Part shown: positions 44,701 to 51,540 of the stretch, one piece after another
Layout: each line of letters starts with the position of its first letter
How positions within the stretch are numbered: the stretch's first letter is position 1
DNA from: Acanthaster planci
Lineage: Eukaryota > Echinodermata > Asteroidea > Valvatida > Acanthasteridae
DNA length: 55,783 bases
Assembly: GCF_001949145.1 (NCBI RefSeq)
Contig: NW_019091525.1
Coordinates: 339,713-395,495, forward strand
Direction of reading: 5' to 3'
Translations under genes and position numbers: made by a program
The notes under the pieces: model-generated
The model's input: the letters and a program-made list of their open reading frames with translations, nothing else
What the model was told of the DNA's origin: nothing
Databases searched by the model: none

Positions 44701-46848
44701 TGAAATTCATTTTAATTGAGAATACAGGTGCTGTCATAATTTGATATAACAACGTAACATTTCGTTCCTCCAGTGAAAATCATTTTTGGCTGTTAAAAAC
44801 AAGCAAAAAGCTGTTGCAAATCATTTCAAAAACCTAAAATATCAACTAACACAACTAATTTGTGTCTGAGATCCTAAACATTTCTGAAGATATCCCTGTC
44901 AGTTCTCGTCAAAAAATATTTTAGCTACTCACAAAATGGTTACATTGTAAACAAAAAACTTCGTGTCACTTCCAACGTTCGCCCGAGTCAGGATCATATT
45001 GCAAGCCTGCATGCGCTGTCACGTGATTGTCACATGACAAAGACATGCCAAGTTCCTGCCATTCTTACATCGTCAAGAAATTTCGGTCGAAGCTTTCGTT
45101 ACTCGCATGTTACGCTGTGACAAAAAGTTACGGGATGCGGGTTTCTTCTCAAGATATGCAGGTAAAATTTACCAGAAACTCAATGTATACAGGAGCATGA
45201 TAGCCACTTAAAACTCACAAATAAAAATGAGCGTAATGGAAGAAAGGAAACATTTTTCCTTCTCGAATCGGACACGCTTGTCGACCAGCTGAAAGTCGCC
45301 AATTTTCATTTTGCGAGTTTACCTGTATGTTAATATCCGTTAGCGATGTCATGACACGCCGGCTTAGCGGTCCATTCACAGCGTGCTGTGTCAAGTCGGT
45401 ACACGTGGGCCAGCGACTGTGTTGTGAGCGGCAGAATGTTCGGTGACAGTGACCACATGGAAACAGTGCAATGCACATTACAACTCTCGGGAAACAGTCA
45501 CCGGCGCGGGTACGCTGCGCCGACTTTGTAGCTGGTGCTATTTTGTGAATGGTCCGCTAGGCCAGCGCGCTGTGATGTTATCAACAACATTGGCAAACAG
45601 CTTAAATCACAAAAATGGACGTGGGGATTTTGTTGAACTTTTTGGCATAAAGTTTCGCGACATCAAACTTTCTTCGTATTCCACTTGAATAAAAATGTGA
45701 ACCGGCATCTAAGAACATGTATCTCTGCAACTCTTAATTCTTTGAAATTTTCTTTATTATCCAGTAAAGACAAGTAGGCCAGTGGTTGTGTGACAAGTTT
45801 GACAGTCCAACCTCGTTAATAACAGCACTTTAAATACAAGATTCTCCTTTAACAAGAGTTCTTTTTTAAGCCCAATCCTTAATTTTTGTACATTTTCTTT
45901 ATAAAATGTTTTGTTTTTATTCACAAATGTTGAACCCACTGCTTTCCTAAATTCAAATTGGTTCTGAAGATTCTGGATATTTGTCTAAGCAGTCCTCCAA
46001 ACATCCTTGGCATATTACTTTCCCAGAACAACTTGAAGGGTTTAAAATCTACCCTTAATGTGTTGTGTGTTGTCCTGAATGATAGATTCAATGAGTAATT
46101 GCACTGAAACAAGTTTCAGTTTGAGAGATTCCTGTCCAGAACTACAAATTGCACGAGACTGGGGTATGTTTTATTTATGACAAAAACAATGCAAGAACAT
46201 TGCATTTTGAGTAGCCTCTACTATGAGAGTTGCATAGAAACATGCACCCTACACATGTAGCATTTACACCCATACATCCTGCTCCCCATGACGTTTTGGG
46301 ATCACGGGCATATCATAAATACTTAATGAGCATTTCTGAACTTGGCAAAGAGGGTCTCCTGGGCCATGATTTTACTTTTTTTTCCATAACAGGGAAAACT
46401 GTTACATTTTTTGATGTCAAGTTTGGAGGGTGGTCTTGTGACCTGTTGTATAAAGGTTATAATTAAGGGAATTTTGGTTTCTTTTTATTATATATTTTAT
46501 ACAAAAATATTCAACAGGGAGAAAATTACAAAAAATTGATTTCAGGAGGTGATAGTTCCGACAGCATTTAATGCCCCAACACCATCAATCTATGACTGTC
46601 TCTAATAGTAGCTGATAGGCACTTACATGTTTTTGTGACAGACAGTACACAGCCACCGAGTTCCACTTGGCAATATCACCTGACAAGCCTTGCACACCTT
46701 GTGTTGACACTTTGGACAGCTGTCACCAGTGTTGAACAAGAGGCCAAGGGGCTCCCGGCAACGTATGCAGGCACGGGTGTTGTCATTCTCATCAGCTGCT
46801 TTGACAGCACCTTTCCTACGCAGCTCATAGAGTTCATTTTTCAATGTC
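5569..46848 (-). CDS. SYTL4/5-like: Synaptotagmin-like protein (Slp4/5, granuphilin-like), 12 exons, 5' end missing
   Basis: Twelve minus-strand exons bounded by AG/GT sites join in a single open frame of 1,530 codons plus stop. Exons 5'->3': 46848-46627, 42338-41784, 35408-35257, 30907-28889, 21395-21223, 18915-18817, 17637-17323, 13724-13540, 11491-11227, 10469-10219, 7572-7364, 5717-5569. Domains by residue of the partial product: end of SHD1 helix 1-12, zinc finger with CxxC pairs at 27/30, 44/47, 52/55 and 67/70, SHD2 with GEW at 81-83, a low-complexity linker to about 1210, C2A about 1210-1328, C2B about 1340-1530. Known of the family: the SHD binds Rab27 on secretory vesicles, and the C2 domains bind phospholipid and dock vesicles at the plasma membrane. 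A zinc finger inside the SHD is typical of Slp3, 4 and 5 and absent from Slp1 and 2. The linker is much longer than in vertebrate homologues. The start codon exon was not found. Junctions 3-4 and 4-5 are the least certain. Confidence 0.9.
5718..7363 (-). other. SYTL intron (last)
   Basis: No gene is seen inside it. The segment near 5999-6135 (TTGACCCAACCAAGCGTGAT, then a TGTGTTTACATGTCATCC string) recurs in the intron near 16805-16865, so it is an interspersed repeat of unknown class. Confidence 0.6.
7364..7572 (-). CDS. SYTL4/5-like: SYTL exon: C2B domain, middle
   Basis: Residues 1413-1481. It begins YLEPDRSKTGKHKTAVLRG and includes CLELTVWDHETLSSNEFLGG, the loop-3 region, and RLNLGT. Acidic loop-3 positions are D1462, E1464 and E1470, so some charge remains even though loop 1 is non-acidic. 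The Slp4/5 signature FLGGxRLxxGTG spans the junction to the last exon. The donor is GGCACAG|GTAAGT. Confidence 0.95.
7573..10218 (-). other. SYTL intron
   Basis: AT-rich intron. I see no exon and no clear mobile element; the open frames here are short and unconvincing. Confidence 0.5.
10219..10469 (-). CDS. SYTL4/5-like: SYTL exon: C2B domain, first part
   Basis: Residues 1329-1411. It reads KGDLTISLMYSDT, then an inserted lysine-rich loop (KKKKKKDKSKK) between strands, then GVLYVKVIEARNLVGV and NPFVKG. Loop-1 calcium aspartates are replaced by R1401 and N1407, so this C2B is probably calcium-independent. The lysine run could bind acidic lipids (inference). The acceptor is CACTTGTCAG|TCC and the donor is AAAAGG|GTGAGG, phase 2. 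Confidence 0.94.
10593..10754. mobile_element. Foldback MITE-like element
   Basis: Inverted arms: ACATCAACAAACATGG and CATAGCAAAGTGTCATA on the left match the complement of TATGATGTCACACTTTGCTATAGG and CTATGTTTACTGATGT on the right. It is about 160 bp long and carries no coding capacity. The target duplication is not clear. It lies inside the short intron 10470-11226. Confidence 0.6.
11227..11491 (-). CDS. SYTL4/5-like: SYTL exon: C2A domain, remainder
   Basis: Residues 1241-1328. It opens YVKTYLLPDKTKASKRKT, a hallmark of Slp C2A (polybasic strand 4), and continues to the calcium loop 3 sequence VWNNDAFGRND. Compared with the synaptotagmin C2 site, N1293 replaces the first loop-3 aspartate, while D1295 and D1301 are kept. 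Calcium binding may be weakened but is not excluded. It ends WHQLCNK|GTACTG, phase 0. Confidence 0.95.
11492..13539 (-). other. SYTL intron between the two C2A exons
   Basis: No exon is seen. It holds a candidate DNA element with ends near 12151 and 13430, and a palindromic GC-rich segment near 11964-11990 (GCCCTCGCCTGCGGCTCGGGC). Confidence 0.5.
12151..13430. mobile_element. Possible DNA transposon remnant with CAGGCCCGT ends
   Basis: CAGGCCCGT at 12151 and its complement ACGGGCCTG ending at 13430 face each other, and both are followed inward by G-rich runs. The right end carries GGTTCGTTCGAACC next to C-rich DNA. I see no matching 8-bp flank, so the two ends could belong to separate insertions. 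Confidence 0.35.
13540..13724 (-). CDS. SYTL4/5-like: SYTL exon: C2A domain, first part
   Basis: Residues 1179-1239 plus a split Pro. After a short Ser-rich lead (GSSVSMTSLYSQAGEA) it reads GDINFGLNYNYKTSVFEVKI and KACRDLAPVD, the first strands and loop 1 of a C2 domain as in Slp proteins. Calcium-site acidic residues D1232 and D1239 (KSDP) are present. The donor GACCC|GTAAG is phase 2, completed by the next exon. Confidence 0.93.
13725..17322 (-). other. SYTL intron
   Basis: It contains a tRNA-derived SINE at about 15660-15815 and the second copy of an unnamed repeat near 16805. The rest is AT-rich DNA with poly-A/T tracts and no recognised exon. Confidence 0.55.
15660..15815 (+). mobile_element. 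tRNA-derived SINE copy
   Basis: A tRNA-like head (about 15669-15741) shows a box A-like TGGTCGAGTGG and a box B-like GGTTCGAGTCC, with partial acceptor pairing CTCGG/CCGAG. It is followed by a tail starting GCTTGTGAC, a T run, then CAAGC and CACTGAG. The anticodon loop would be eight bases, so it is not a working tRNA. The same tail recurs at 39780-39850. Confidence 0.75.
17323..17637 (-). CDS. SYTL4/5-like: SYTL exon: Ser/Thr-rich linker before C2A
   Basis: 105 codons, phase 0 at both ends. The acceptor CTACCCCTTCAG|AAC follows a good pyrimidine tract and the donor is AGCAAG|GTAAAA. The linker sequence is Ser, Thr, Pro and Glu-rich and ends with RSRSSVSSLQRR, a basic-serine cluster resembling a phosphorylation or membrane-binding site (inference). 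Confidence 0.88.
17638..18816 (-). other. SYTL intron
   Basis: AT-rich, with a cluster of TACATGTACATGTA words near 18240-18260 and a short AC run near 18293-18311. No exon is recognised. Confidence 0.5.
18817..18915 (-). CDS. SYTL4/5-like: SYTL exon: short acidic linker
   Basis: Exactly 33 codons, phase 0 at both ends, so it could be skipped without a frameshift. It reads DDSKGKEDSEEEDIDQHF and onward to NRNQFG. The acceptor is TTTGTGGTAG|GATGAC and the donor is TTTGGG|GTGAGT. Confidence 0.85.
19288..19423. repeat. Left subterminal GAGACC array
   Basis: Repeated GAGACCGAGACC separated by variable 8-10-bp spacers such as AAAGCTTTC and AGCTCTTTC. All six frames stay fairly open because the unit is poor in stops, which gives several spurious frames here. 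Confidence 0.8.
20222..20279. repeat. Perfect inverted repeat, 27-bp arms and 4-bp loop
   Basis: The left arm is 20222-20248 (begins GGGAGGGCTGGTCTC) and the right arm is 20253-20279 (ends AGACCAGCCCTCCC). The arms are perfectly complementary, separated by ATCC. It sits at the start of the 21-bp array, whose first unit forms the right arm. Confidence 0.9.
20253..20519. repeat. 21-bp minisatellite GAGACCGAGACCAACCCTCC(C/T)
   Basis: About twelve head-to-tail units of 21 bp, one shortened to 15 bp (20446-20460) and a first unit of 27 bp. Four Ns at 20396-20399 interrupt one unit and mark an assembly uncertainty, so the copy number is not reliable. Confidence 0.9.
20396..20399. other. Assembly gap (NNNN)
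   Basis: Four undetermined bases inside the minisatellite, most likely where reads or contigs were joined across the repeat. Confidence 0.95.
21223..21395 (-). CDS. SYTL4/5-like: SYTL exon: linker
   Basis: 57 codons, reading RDSQDMGCVCSEQ through to PVISVNVV. The acceptor TTTCTTTGTAG|GA follows a good pyrimidine tract and starts in phase 1. The donor is GTTGTG|GTGAGT. The content is acidic and Ser-rich, like the neighbouring linker exons. It contains three cysteines (CVC and SSC) but no zinc-finger spacing. Confidence 0.85.
21981..22106. mobile_element. piggyBac-like MITE
   Basis: TTAA at 21977-21980 and 22107-22110 flank a 126-bp segment whose ends are inverted: CCCTCCTGTG on the left and the complement CCCTCCTGCTG on the right. 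A TTAA target duplication with CCC-starting ends is the piggyBac pattern. It has no coding capacity. Confidence 0.7.
24404..24565. repeat. G-rich interspersed repeat fragment
   Basis: GCGGCGGAACC followed by a run of Gs, then a second G-rich block (GGGGGACCAGGCCCCC and GTGGGGGGAGGAGGGG) about 100 bp later. It is far richer in GC than the surrounding intron. The class is not recognised. Confidence 0.4.
25981..26273. mobile_element. hAT-like foldback MITE, copy 1
   Basis: The left end CAAAGATCGTACAGCGCCGT and right end complement AAAAGATCCTATAGCACTGC are inverted. A second inner inverted pair (GCCATTCAAACAAGCAATAT and its complement near 26181-26205) makes almost the whole 293 bp foldable. Flanks ATCTTGAC and ATCTTTGAC look like an 8-bp duplication with one inserted T. 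Homologous to 48634-48897. Confidence 0.75.
27441..27560. repeat. 27/21-bp A-rich minisatellite
   Basis: Units of AACGAGCAAGAGCAACAT plus AACAAGAAC (27 bp) alternate with a 21-bp form lacking AAGAGC. Simple AAC/AAG-rich sequence continues on both sides (27410-27640). The strand asymmetry is strong (almost no T on the plus strand). Confidence 0.85.
28889..30907 (-). CDS. SYTL4/5-like: SYTL giant linker exon (672 codons)
   Basis: A 2-kb continuous minus-strand frame with no stops, far above chance in this AT-rich DNA. The acceptor is TTGTTTTACCACCAG|CA. The protein is rich in Ser, Asp, Glu and Pro, predicted disordered, with many SP and acidic-Ser sites and short acidic runs such as DSDSDSSSDE. 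A denser, possibly structured segment lies near residues 630-660 (CELELDWDL then a charged helix) and another near 805-830 (IPRPDWAAMKVQHWK followed by a basic patch). No known domain is recognised. The frame reaches a TAA at 28875-28877. The donor chosen (AAAGA|GTAGTT, ending at 28889) is the right phase but weak, so a splice elsewhere or a truncated isoform ending at the TAA is possible. Confidence 0.85.
30908..35256 (-). other. SYTL intron
   Basis: Rich in TACATGTA clusters (for example 30976-31020, 32231-32266, 33209-33228) and a GCATGCATGCATGCATG run at 33184-33200. No exon or larger mobile element is recognised. Confidence 0.5.
35257..35408 (-). CDS. SYTL4/5-like: SYTL exon: linker
   Basis: About 50 codons, reading SGSEPVSVTDSSEVD onward to KGTLDQ. 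The acceptor is TTGGCACAG|C and its phase fits the previous exon. The 3' end is ambiguous. AAG|GTTGGT (used here, phase 1) fits the strong acceptor at 30907. The alternative ACAG|GTACTT, leaving the exon at 35235, would need a weak acceptor about 24 bases further inside the next exon. Both choices keep the frame open. Confidence 0.75.
35998..36111. repeat. 24-bp tandem repeat, about five copies
   Basis: The unit TTGGCTCGGGGTGAAATGAG plus GTGC repeats with one substitution (CTCAGGG) in one copy. The 24-bp period keeps frames open and yields an apparent repetitive peptide, but it lies inside an intron and no coding evidence supports it. Confidence 0.9.
37533..37560. repeat. AT-rich hairpin
   Basis: GTATAGTGTA at 37533-37542 and TACACTATAC at 37551-37560 are perfect inverted arms around CATGTATA, inside a (TA)-rich microsatellite. 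Confidence 0.65.
39618..39850. mobile_element. Head-to-head pair of tRNA-derived SINEs
   Basis: The plus-strand copy (39720-39850) has a box B-like GGTTCAAGTCC at 39759-39769, CCCGAGTACGCTTG, a T run, ACAAGCCTTCGGGGGCAAACACTGAG and ACGTTGGCAGG. The preceding 39618-39718 is the same tail on the minus strand: CACAAGCC, then GGGACAAACACTG, then ACACGTCAGG. The two copies meet near their tRNA-like heads and form a long foldback. Confidence 0.7.
40769..41278. mobile_element. hAT-like element with CAGTGATG ends
   Basis: The left end CAGTGATGGAGGACTCC and right end complement CAGTGATGTAGTCAAGTCC repeat the asymmetric ends of the 19270-20577 element (one GGAGG type, one TAGTCAAG type). The right subterminal region (41085-41265) is a degenerate array of GGACTTGGACT-like words. 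Flanks TTGTACGC and ATGCATGC agree at five of eight positions. It is 510 bp with no transposase. Confidence 0.6.
41784..42338 (-). CDS. SYTL4/5-like: SYTL exon: SHD2 and start of linker
   Basis: Residues 75-258 plus split codons at both ends. It begins MQIQLETGEWHYSKL; TGEW-x-Y matches the GxWF/Y motif of SHD2 that contacts Rab27, with His where many homologues have Phe. Next come a basic stretch (KARHSQK, GRGRHHKRR) and a Ser/Tyr/Arg-rich segment. The donor is AACAG|GTACAC in phase 2, matching the next exon. The first 25 codons precede the first possible internal start. Confidence 0.9.
43113..43316. mobile_element. Short hAT-like MITE with CAGTGTTGTAG ends
   Basis: The left end CAGTGTTGTAGTTGACAAGAC and right end complement CATTGTTGTAGTCGAGACC are inverted. 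Flanks GATTACAT and GATGACAC match at six of eight positions, consistent with an old 8-bp target duplication. Subterminal CAAGACC words on the left are mirrored by GGTCTTG words on the right. It is 204 bp. Confidence 0.7.
43613..44331. mobile_element. hAT-like non-autonomous element with CAGGGTT ends
   Basis: The left end CAGGGTTAATACACCCTTGTG and right end complement CAGGGTTCACAAGCCTCC are inverted, and both are followed by TTCCAGG/CCTGGAA-like segments. TTGCTA lies directly outside both ends, probably the surviving part of an 8-bp duplication. It is 719 bp with no transposase frame. Confidence 0.65.
44933..45600 (-). promoter_or_regulatory. CpG-rich patch, possible internal promoter
   Basis: In a CpG-poor, AT-rich intron this stretch holds a marked CpG cluster (densest at 45240-45570). 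On the minus strand a good donor, CATTTT|GTGAGT, occurs at 44933, so a noncoding first exon running from here into the SHD2/linker exons is possible; it would make an isoform without the zinc finger. The inverted repeat inside it (next entry) offers a competing explanation as a mobile element. Confidence 0.3.
45361..45563. repeat. Inverted repeat inside the CpG-rich patch
   Basis: GGCTTAGCGGTCCATTCACA (45361-45380) and TGTGAATGGTCCGCTAGGCC (45544-45563) are complementary at 18 of 20 positions, with about 160 bp between. This looks like a MITE or foldback element; the exact ends and target duplication are unclear. Confidence 0.7.
46627..46848 (-). CDS. SYTL4/5-like: SYTL exon: SHD1 end and FYVE-like zinc finger
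   Basis: Residues 1-73. The exon opens after an AG acceptor with one base completing a codon, reads TLKNELYELRRKG (the tail of the SHD1 helix), then carries eight cysteines in four CxxC pairs with RWLCTVC at the end. That pattern is the double-zinc finger of rabphilin/Slp proteins. It ends AT|GTAAGT, a near-perfect donor, in phase 2, which matches the next exon. The upstream acceptor means at least one more 5' coding exon exists. Confidence 0.93.
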
Positions 46849-47679
46849 CTAATGATACACAAATGAAGGGGAAATTATTCTTTTATAAAATGTCTCACTG
46901 CCTGAAGAAATTATATGTAAAACATTGCCAGGCTCACCACACATAAAAAATAAATATGCAACAAGTATCACAGTTAAAGTGGGATGTAGTTACTGTTAAT
47001 AAATCACAAAAAGTGCACTTGTACATACATGTATGTCTCTATTCATGGTCTGTAAATCCACATGTACATCTTAAGCTTGAGACATTTACATAAACATGTT
47101 TAAACATTTAAACAAAAGACATTTAAACGGAACCACCCCTTTAATAGAGGTTTGACATTTTGATTGATGCAATCTGGCATTCACTTTTATTGTAAACGAC
47201 CCCTGTTACATACTGTTTTTTCTCCTTTTGGCATCTATGCGTACATTCCTTTTGAGAAATAACTGAATTCTAAAACAAACATTGCTTGTTCTAAATGCCC
47301 CAATATCAATGTACATTTTAACATAGGTTTGACCATGTGCATGTAGTTAAACTGTATAATTATGCATACATGTACATGTATATATAAAAACACTGAGGTA
47401 GGCGGCGGCAGCCTCTGTGAAGTGTTGGCTAAACGTTTAAACGATATGGGAAAGTGTTCGTTTTTCAAATGAAACGTATTGCAAATTCCCATCCTTAGTA
47501 CATCTACAGCACAGTGCCTGTGCTTTGATTCCAAGAAAAAGGGAACAAATGGTTTGATGAATCTATTACATGTAAATACCAAGATCAAAATTTATCATGA
47601 GAGAGAAAAGTACAAAATGTTTGCCGTATTTTCAGCAAAAACCTAGCTTTCATTGGGCTTTATAACTTAAATAAATTTA

Positions 47680-47913
47680 AGGGTAATTCCAGAAATTAGA
47701 GGTCCAAAAGTGTGACATTTTTGTGTCCCAGTTACAACTGACCTTTGATATTTGACATGGAAATATCACCGGGATGGATTTCAAACTAGTATTTGTTTGG
47801 CAGGTAGTTTGCATTAGTTCATCTAGAAAAATGTGTTCTGAACTTACAAAATCGTATGTCAGATGTGACAGGGACACGAAAAAAAATGGACCCCTAATTT
47901 CTGGAATAACCCT
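47680..47913. mobile_element. MITE with AGGGTAATTCCAGAAATTAG ends
   Basis: The left end AGGGTAATTCCAGAAATTAG and right end complement AGGGTTATTCCAGAAATTAG differ at one position, and the similarity continues into GGTCCA. TA lies outside each end, which fits a Tc1/mariner-type TA target, though TTA is equally readable. It is 234 bp and noncoding. Confidence 0.8.
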
Positions 47914-48633
47914 TAGCAAAGTCTAAGAAGGATCCTAATTAACCCTGTGCATGATTTTTCCAAGCTACAAGTACATGATGCAACTAAAGAAAAGACATGA
48001 AAGAAGTTCAAAGGTTAAGTCATTATTCAAAAGAAATTTAATCATTTGAAATTTTACACCTAAATTGGCAGACACACTATATCCAAGTTCAGCATTGAGT
48101 TAGTTTGGCTGCACTGTAATAGGACCCTTTTGGTGCCAATAACATGTACTGGTAGATTATCAAGTAACTAAGTGGTCTGCCATCTGCCATCTGGTTGCCT
48201 ATGTGTACCAACCATATGGTATAGTATTAAGATGTCAGAAAAGACCTACTGTATCAACACAGCGGCCAGACGAGAAAGGATAAATCTTGAATTTTTAAGC
48301 TGCATAAAATATTTCAATGTTCAAATGTAAAACTGAAATGTGCATTTCACAGTACCAATATATTAACAAGTTCAATGAGCCTACATGTACTGAAATATCT
48401 ATCCCCAGAAGAGGGTTTTGGTTTGTTTGATACCTGTATCTTAAAGGTAAATGCAGTGTACACGATTTGCAGGTACTGCAATTTGTCATTTGAATAACAT
48501 CCATTCAATAAATTTATGCAAGGTTCACAATTGTGCTTAACATCAAAATTGGCAGAGTATTTGGTTTGTTATATTTGTGTATCATTCAATGGACTTGTTT
48601 CATTTTTTCAGTTCAATGCTGTTTACTTTTAAC

Positions 48634-48897
48634 CAAGGATCGTATAGTGCCGCATAGCGACACAAGTTGGAGAACTCAGCCAAAAAGCTATTATCAGCAT
48701 AGGTGCCATTCGAGTGTGAACGCTATTCCATAGGCGCAGGCATATCAGGTGTACGTGCCTGTCGCAGTGCCTGCAACTGTTGTGTTAACATAGCGTATTC
48801 CTATCCAAATGGCACCCATGCGATAACAACGTTTTACGGGTGTTCACAGTGAAGTTCTTGATCTTAAGTGCCGCTATGCGGTGCTATACGATCTTTG
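48634..48897. mobile_element. hAT-like foldback MITE, copy 2
   Basis: The left end CAAGGATCGTATAGTGCCGC and right end complement CAAAGATCGTATAGCACCGC are inverted. CTTTTAAC flanks both ends exactly (48626-48633 and 48898-48905), an 8-bp target duplication. Inner GTGCCATTCG and ATGGCACCCATG segments correspond to the inner arms of the 25981-26273 copy. Confidence 0.85.
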
Positions 48898-50514
48898 CTT
48901 TTAACACTCAAAGTGCAGTGTGTGCAATTTGTCTGGAAAAATCCATGGGCCACAGGATGTTCCTGAGTGCCTGGATAATTGACAGGTGAGGTACATGTAG
49001 ATCTGCAGGCCAATTATGGCACTCCAAATATGTGCTTTTTTGTCTACAGCTTTGTGTTGTGCTGGTGTTCGGCAAAGTTACCTCAAAATTGTTTCCTTCT
49101 TCAACAATGCAATGCCGAGCATCTATAGTATAAACTATATTTCATTGTGTAGTGAATTGATTAAATGATCCGATATATTAACTCTGCTTTGATATCAATA
49201 TGAACGACATCACTTTAACATTGATATCAATATATAGAAAGTACCAATATAACGAAAAAAAGTTTAGCTGTATTTGCATAGGCACAGGCATACCAGGTGT
49301 AAATTAAATTAAGCAGTTGTTGTTATAGACAATGTCTCGTCCCACGTGAAAGAAGAATGTTAGTGCCTTTTCCTAGAATTATACTTGATGTGGGTCACTC
49401 AAGAAAAACTCAAAGGCAATAAATTGTTACAGTGTTCAGCCCAATAAACCTCTGACTCCCCTTTCATGAAATGAATCTTAACATCGCCGGCTTGGTTCTG
49501 ATCTTGCCAACTGTCTGATCTTGCTGACGGCTGTCACGGTGTCGCAGACTTGTTAAAACGTTCATGCTAGTCATACAGCATGTCTTCGGCAGTTTATGGT
49601 AATTTCTTTCCTAATCTTTTGGCCCATCTCCTAATCTTTATGGTTGCCCTTAACATTTTTTGCACTCCTTTGAAGGGTCCCCATTGTTTTCATTTTGAAA
49701 TAAAAGGATCAAATAAGGGTTAACTCAGGACTTTAAAATAATCTGGAAAATAATTGAAAGCCATGCACAAACACCCAGTCTAATAATGCTGTCATGGTAG
49801 TACTGTTGCTTAGTGATGTGGCTCCGAAATCAGCACCTTGATCGGTCCACAAGAATGTGGGGCATTCAAGACATCAGAACTGGCCGATCTCCACCTGCAG
49901 CAATACCTCAGACGATTTGTACCTTTTGCGCACCCTTTGTAAGGTTTCATGACTTCAATTGTTTAGTCTTTACTTGAGACCCCAGTGCTTGATGCCAGAT
50001 TGTGCCTTCTTTATGACCAGCATGCTGGTTAGTGTATTAAGCCCCAAAACACATGGAACAGTGTTCTACTACAATGACCAAAGTAATCCCTAACACCTGG
50101 AACAGACATTGATAACCTCACAGCCAGCATGTATGCAGTTCCCAAACTTTTTTCTTGGCAATGACCCAAGGTTGCTTTCAATGACTATTTGCCGAGTAGG
50201 CTGAATCAAAACAAAGCCTGAAAACTGAATACATGTACTTCAGCATTAAGGTCAGTTCGTACATTAACTTGAATCGGCTTTATGGTACAACAGGCACTAA
50301 ATGCTTACCGCAGCATGGTTCAAACTTGCAAATTGTACTGTGTTTTGGGGGGCAGGTTGAGCAAGTCAGTTGATTAGGGTATAAAGAACTGAACTGTCAA
50401 TAAGGTCTGCCATTCCAGTCACTGGCAAGCTGAGGCTTCATATGTTGTGTATTGATTTTTTGAGAGGCAAGCCACAGAGCTGGCTGTAGTGACTGCTGTA
50501 GCCTCTTCCATTAA

Positions 50515-51540
50515 TTTATTATCATTGTTATTATATCAACACTCCTAAAACAGGAATTACAATACAAAAACCAACATTTTCTGGGAGCAAAACGAGATGG
50601 TGCTGCCAGTTAGTCTGTGCTCCAGACGAGGAACGATTGTTGTCTGCTGGTGTTCCTGTTTTCCTTGATATGGTTTAGGTACATTGTAGCGCTTACAAAG
50701 GGTACCCTGCTCCTGAGGTACTGAGTTAGAAGGGCCATGTGAACCTTGTTGTGAAGGGAATTGGCCTCCTGATTAGCAGTTGTGAATGCTACATGTACCT
50801 GTCTTGTGGCAGCTTCTTGTCTGAAATGGTGAGGTGGGAAGCCCAGAGATCTGAGAGATTTGAGATGGAGATGGTGTGGGCTTCAGACAGTCTGCGGTGA
50901 TGCTGAAAGCAGTTGGACATCAATTTCCTTGGCGTGACTGCTCCACTTCTAGGCAGATACATACGTGTAGTACTCAACTAGAGTGTTACAAGGACTAAAA
51001 TGGAGGAGCGAAGAGTGGTAACATCTACTCCCTGGTTGTGGCAACATAGTCTGCCAACATTTTCCTGCAATGTTGTGGATGTGATTGTGAAAAGTGAGAG
51101 GCAGTCAAACTTCACACCAAGGTGGGCAGGGAAGGCACAGAGGGGAAGGTGGGCTCAATTCAGTTTGACTTTCAGTTGTCTGTCGGCTTCTCTTTCATAG
51201 AGGTTTCACACTGAGCAGACTGTTTTCCTTGTGTAAAGCTTGAGGGCCATTAGTGGTATTATTCTGCAGGTCCTGCATGTCCTGTGTAAGATTGCATTCT
51301 ACTTCCTTGAACGTGTTGCATGTTGTGAGGATAGCTACATGTCAGTCATAGGCATCCATGAACATTGAACTTCTTGTGGGTGGTAGGTCTGCAGTATAAA
51401 GTGAAGAGCACTGGGGCAAGGGCATTTCCTTGTAGAACACTGTTCTTGAGGGTCATATTCCTACTGACGTTTCCATCTATTAGCAACCTTATGAAGATTG
51501 ATTGAGTCCTTCGTAACATCAAATCAGCCGAGCCCACCCT
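50515..51540 (-). mobile_element. Decayed non-LTR retrotransposon (LINE), reverse transcriptase 3' part
   Basis: The minus-strand translation has NSVLQGNALAPVLFTLY at about 51400-51450, the QGxxLAPxLF motif of non-LTR reverse transcriptases (jockey/CR1-like). Further downstream it reads SHAKEIDVQL and LRSLGFPPHHFRQEAAT in shifted frames, like the C-terminal region of the same proteins. Several stops and frameshifts break it, and the YxDD region is damaged. It ends near 50515 in an AATAATAACA-rich tail. It is 5'-truncated, as usual for LINE copies. Confidence 0.75.

Larger units (their letters stand above)
42339..46626 (-). other. SYTL intron between zinc-finger and SHD2 exons
   Basis: It contains two hAT-like elements (43113-43316 and 43613-44331) and a CpG-rich patch at 44990-45600 with an inverted repeat. 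No recognised exon otherwise. Confidence 0.55.
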
